Source: Bacillota bacterium
Lineage (GTDB): Bacteria > Bacillota > UBA4882 > UBA10575
Direction of reading: 5' to 3'
Assembly: GCA_012727425.1 (NCBI GenBank)
Contig: JAAYHQ010000033.1
Span: 51,295 to 115,294, forward strand
DNA: 64,000 nt
The notes under the pieces are model-generated. The model ran no database searches. It had not been told where the DNA came from and saw only the letters and a program-made list of their open reading frames with translations. A program made the translations under genes and the position numbers. Shown here in pieces: positions 60,925-64,000 of this stretch. Numbering within the stretch: position 1 is the stretch's first letter; each line of letters begins with the position of its first letter.

Positions 60925-63071
60925 AACCGGAATTTGAGCCCCACCATGCGCTGGGCCGGAACGGATTCTTGGCCGCCCGTTGGCCGGCCTTTGAATACCG
61001 TCCGGCGCAACAAGCGATGTCTGCCCGCGTCTGGGCTGTCTGTAAAGAAGGCGGCTATGCTTTAATTGAAGCCGGAACCGGTACCGGTAAATCCTTGGCC
61101 TACCTTTATCCGGTTTACCTTGCTTTCCAGGAAAACCAAAACTTCAAGGGTCCGGTAGTCATCTCCACCTATACAATTAACCTCCAGCAGCAACTGATCG
61201 AAAAAGAGATCCCGTTTTTAAACAAAATGCTGGATTCGCCATTACAAACCGCCGTCCTCTTCGGCCGGAGCAATTATTTATGTTGGCGCAAATTACTATA
61301 TTACCGGCAAAACCCCGACCTCCTCCCGAAGGAAATGCACAGCCGGTTCGAGCGGGTCTACCGTTCCGCCGCACACGAGATCGGATGTGTCGAACAACTG
61401 GGTTATTCTTTATCTCCGGCCTTAAAAGAGAAAATAACCTCGGAGGCGGCCACCTGTTTACGCAAACATTGCCCCTTCCAGAACCGTTGTTTTTGGCTGG
61501 CGGCACGTAAAAAGGCCTTTGCCGCCCAGATTGTCGTCGTTAACCACCATCTGTTCTTTACCGACCTTGCTCTGCGCCAAGCCGGTGATTTCTCCGCCGA
61601 TGGTCTGGTCTTACCCCCTTACCAGGTGGTGATCTTTGATGAAGCCCACCACTTACCGGAAGTAGCCGCCGAACACCTGGGGGCGCGCCTTGACCAAAAG
61701 GAGATTGACCATTTTTGTCACCGTTTGTTACACCGGGAGGGAAAATGGGGGCGCGGCTGGCTACCTTCCTTACGGCAAAGGCTCACCGGAAACATCCTGG
61801 ATTTAGGTTTGATGCAGCGTTTGATCGGCATGCTGGAGCAGGAGTTGATTCCCGGACTACACTCTCTACAAAACTGTTTTAACACATTTTTTCCTGCTCT
61901 AGGAGAGATCTTCGGGTTGGAGACAGAAACCAATTTACCGCCCTATGAAGAACGCAAAAAACGTTTCACTACTAATCTATTACTGGAACCGGCTTTGGCC
62001 AATCAAGTCACTCGTCTGCAGAAGGAGCTCAAACAGTGGACCACACAGCTGTCCCGCTTTGTCGATGGGTTAGAGCAAGAAGAGGCCTTCCGTGAGGATT
62101 TTTATTTTTTAGCCGAAACAGGCCATTTCTTCACCAGGGTAGCAACGCTTCTGCCCCGGATCCTGGATGGTAGCAATGTGCAATCAGTCTCCTGGTTGAA
62201 CTACCGCCCTGCGGCTGGTGGCGAAAACGGCAGTTTCACCTTGCACCAGGTTCCTTTAAACTTGGGAACACTCCTCTACCGTCAACTTTTTTCCCAAGTG
62301 GAAGGCGCGGTCCTCACCTCCGCCACTTTAACGGTGGCCGGCGATTTTGGTTACATCAAAGAACAACTGGGTTTGGATCTGTTACCGGAACCCGGCTGTC
62401 AGGAAGCCGTATACGACTCTCCGTTTGACTACGAAACCAACGTCCTGGTCTTAACGGGCCAAGATCTGCCCAGTCCCGATCAGGCCGAATACCTGCAAGC
62501 CATCACTGGGCTGCTACCGGCTTTAATTCGCGCCTCCGGTGGCCGCAGCCTTTTATTATTTACCAACCGGCGGCAGATGGACGCGGTTTATACCCAAATT
62601 ATGCCCACGCTAACCCGTGCTGGGTTCGCGCTTCTTCGGCAGGGAGACGAACCCCGTAGCCGTTTGGTCAGAAAATTTCAGTCCACGGACCAGGCCGTAC
62701 TAATGGGGATGGACAGTTTCTGGGAAGGGGTGGATATCCCGGGTCCACAATTGTCGAACGTTGTCATTATGCGTTTACCCTTCCGGGTACCCACCGAACC
62801 GCTCTTTCAAGCGAAGTGGGAAGCTCTGGCAAAGGAAGGAAAAGACCCCTTTTTGCAGCTAAGCCTGCCAGAAGCAGTGATCAAATTCAAACAAGGTTTC
62901 GGCCGTTTAATCCGGTCGCAAACCGACCGGGGAGTAGTGGTGATCCTGGACCAAAGAGTCATCACCAAACGGTACGGCCAGGTTTTTCTTAGTTCGTTGC
63001 CCGGTGGTAAAATCGTGAACGCCGCACGGGCGGAGATGCCGGCCTTGATCGAAAAGTGGTTGGCGAAATAA
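60921..63071 (+). CDS. DinG/XPD-type ATP-dependent DNA helicase
   Basis: This 716-residue superfamily 2 helicase has Walker A EAGTGTGKSLAYLYP (near 52), motif II IFDEAHHLPE, and late motifs GMDSFWEGVDIPG and FGRLIRSQTDRGVVVILDQR. Four cysteines (one in YLCWRK, three in CLRKHCPFQNRC) match the iron-sulfur cluster of XPD/DinG helicases. It lacks the exonuclease domain of the Gram-positive DinG with 3'-5' exonuclease. Role in DNA repair or R-loop removal is inferred. It overlaps nfo by 4 bases. Confidence 0.9.
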   Translation: MKPEFEPHHALGRNGFLAARWPAFEYRPAQQAMSARVWAVCKEGGYALIEAGTGTGKSLAYLYPVYLAFQENQNFKGPVVISTYTINLQQQLIEKEIPFLNKMLDSPLQTAVLFGRSNYLCWRKLLYYRQNPDLLPKEMHSRFERVYRSAAHEIGCVEQLGYSLSPALKEKITSEAATCLRKHCPFQNRCFWLAARKKAFAAQIVVVNHHLFFTDLALRQAGDFSADGLVLPPYQVVIFDEAHHLPEVAAEHLGARLDQKEIDHFCHRLLHREGKWGRGWLPSLRQRLTGNILDLGLMQRLIGMLEQELIPGLHSLQNCFNTFFPALGEIFGLETETNLPPYEERKKRFTTNLLLEPALANQVTRLQKELKQWTTQLSRFVDGLEQEEAFREDFYFLAETGHFFTRVATLLPRILDGSNVQSVSWLNYRPAAGGENGSFTLHQVPLNLGTLLYRQLFSQVEGAVLTSATLTVAGDFGYIKEQLGLDLLPEPGCQEAVYDSPFDYETNVLVLTGQDLPSPDQAEYLQAITGLLPALIRASGGRSLLLFTNRRQMDAVYTQIMPTLTRAGFALLRQGDEPRSRLVRKFQSTDQAVLMGMDSFWEGVDIPGPQLSNVVIMRLPFRVPTEPLFQAKWEALAKEGKDPFLQLSLPEAVIKFKQGFGRLIRSQTDRGVVVILDQRVITKRYGQVFLSSLPGGKIVNAARAEMPALIEKWLAK

Positions 63072-63114
63072 GGGTAAAACACGAATAAAGAACCACAAGT
63101 AAGTAGAGCGCAAT

Positions 63115-63141
63115 AGGAAGCAATTGCTTCCTTATTTTTTT
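63115..63141 (+). terminator. rho-independent terminator after the helicase gene
   Basis: A 7-bp stem AGGAAGC/GCTTCCT (63115-63121 with 63126-63132) with loop AATT is followed by a run of seven T. Confidence 0.88.
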
Positions 63142-63166
63142 AGCAAAAAAATAATATATTTTGCCT

Positions 63167-63193
63167 TAAATAAAAGTAATATAATGTCGATAT
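63167..63193 (+). promoter_or_regulatory. sigma-D (FliA)-type promoter of the chemoreceptor gene
   Basis: TAAA (63167-63170), 15-base spacer, GTCGATAT (63186-63193), against the Bacillota sigma-D consensus TAAA-N15-GCCGATAT: 11 of 12 bases. It sits before a chemoreceptor-like gene, the usual sigma-D target. Confidence 0.7.
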
Positions 63194-63233
63194 ATAACTT
63201 ATGATGTCGAATATTGGCAGGAGGGGTTACGTA

Positions 63234-64000
63234 TTGTTTAAAAGATTGAAGTTGATGCCCAAAATGATTGCCTTGTTTTTAGTGATTGGACTACTCCCAA
63301 TGTTACTTATGTTAGTGTTGTCATTGACGATGGCTGATGAGGCGCTAACCGATGGCATTGAATCCCAAATCAGTATCTTCCATAAACAGCAACAGGACCA
63401 CCTGGAGGACTGGTTTGAGCTTCAAAGAAATGTGGCTGTTACCATAGCGGCCGCCAGAGATGTTTATGACAGTTTAACCAGTTATTACAAGGATGGCCGG
63501 TGGCAAACGGAAGAGGAAGAGACTATATGGGAAAGAAGAAACAAAGAAATACTGATCCCTCACTTGGAAAGGGTATGTACCCGGTATGGTTTTGAAATGA
63601 TTTCCATCGTGAACCGACAAGGAATCGTGTTCACTGGCACGGATAGCAACTTCCTACGGACTGACCTTAGCAATCGGGATTACTTTCGGAAAGCCCTCGC
63701 TGGTCAAACCAACAATTCACCGATCCACCGTTCTAGCCACAGTGGAAAAGAATGCGTATTAATCGCCACCCCCATTTACAGCAGTGGAAATTCGGGCACA
63801 ATTAATGGAGTAATGATCGTATACTTAAATGTTTCACAAATTAGTGCGTATTTAACCGACGGCCTGGATGGTATTGGAAAAACGGCCGATGCCTTTTTAA
63901 TCGATGCCAACCAAACACTATTAACTATGCCCCGGTTTCAAGAGGGAATGGAAATCTTAAAGAGCAAAGTAGATACGGTGGCAGCAGAGGAAGCAGCCAG
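63234..64000 (+). CDS. methyl-accepting chemotaxis protein-like sensor (3' partial)
   Basis: Only the first 255 or so residues are in the window; the gene runs off the end. An N-terminal membrane helix (MPKMIALFLVIGLLPMLLML) is followed by an extracytoplasmic dCache-type sensor region, with SNRDYFRKALAGQT and ATPIYSS typical of dCache_1 folds. The HAMP and signalling domains would lie beyond the window, so a histidine kinase or diguanylate cyclase is also possible. TTG 63234 follows GGAGGGG at 7 bases. The sigma-D-type promoter favours a chemoreceptor. Confidence 0.75.
   Translation, partial: MFKRLKLMPKMIALFLVIGLLPMLLMLVLSLTMADEALTDGIESQISIFHKQQQDHLEDWFELQRNVAVTIAAARDVYDSLTSYYKDGRWQTEEEETIWERRNKEILIPHLERVCTRYGFEMISIVNRQGIVFTGTDSNFLRTDLSNRDYFRKALAGQTNNSPIHRSSHSGKECVLIATPIYSSGNSGTINGVMIVYLNVSQISAYLTDGLDGIGKTADAFLIDANQTLLTMPRFQEGMEILKSKVDTVAAEEAA

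Overview
The window is a chromosomal segment from a spore-forming, low-to-moderate-GC Bacillota bacterium, probably a deep-branching clostridial or Limnochordia-type lineage. The evidence is the sporulation gene set (spoIVFA/spoIVFB, ytfI/gerW, spoIVB, spo0A), a leucyl-tRNA synthetase T-box leader, an L27 protein with a Prp-cleavable N-terminus, Gram-positive operon orders (rimP-nusA-ylxR-ylxQ-infB-rbfA; rplU-prp-rpmA-obg; nadD...yqeK-rsfS), strong AGGAGG-type ribosome binding sites and frequent TTG/GTG starts. Genus or species cannot be assigned from the sequence alone. No CRISPR array, insertion sequence, prophage, rRNA or tRNA gene was recognised.

Layout. 1-3.4 kb: end of a carbon-metabolism operon (split transketolase, HAD phosphatase, transaldolase-like protein, HPr). 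3.5-12 kb: the nusA-infB operon with a promoter and attenuator-like terminator in its leader, continuing through rbfA, nrnA, truB and ribF. 12-18.8 kb: a PHP phosphatase, meso-diaminopimelate dehydrogenase, rnhB, a FliK-like/FlhB-like pair, a small membrane protein, yraN and a comM/yifB ATPase. 19-24 kb: a four-gene YtfQRT-YjfF-type sugar ABC transporter. 24-28 kb: argS, a lipoprotein with an HEVGH motif and an orphan TRAP solute receptor. 28-34 kb: divergent rqcH and a calcium P-type ATPase, then ytfI-gerW. 34-38 kb: a lone response regulator, a single-cluster ferredoxin and a 1044-residue glycosidase-like protein with no secretion signal. 38-46.4 kb: spoIVFA-spoIVFB, a radical SAM/DUF2344 pair, rng, rplU-prp-rpmA, obg. 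46.4-54 kb: proB-proA-nadD, an RRM protein, yqeK-rsfS, T-box-leuS. 54-63 kb: spoIVB, spo0A, steA-steB-like genes, two glycosyltransferase-type genes, nfo and a DinG-type helicase. 63.2-64 kb: start of a chemoreceptor-like gene behind a sigma-D-type promoter.

Most of the window is housekeeping. The less ordinary content is: (i) the large intracellular glycosidase-like protein at 34.8-37.9 kb; (ii) two consecutive genes (radical SAM and DUF2344) whose best-supported start codons are ATT, and a ferredoxin whose best start is CTG; (iii) a structured intergenic region before ytfI-gerW with mutually exclusive hairpins; (iv) an acidic C-terminal extension of NusA carrying a fresh 21-bp duplication; (v) an orphan TRAP receptor whose lipobox cysteine is replaced by serine, next to a metalloprotease-like lipoprotein; and (vi) a spo0A-steA-steB-glycosyltransferase cluster joining sporulation control to envelope functions. 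All functional calls rest on motif reading and gene context; no database search was run.
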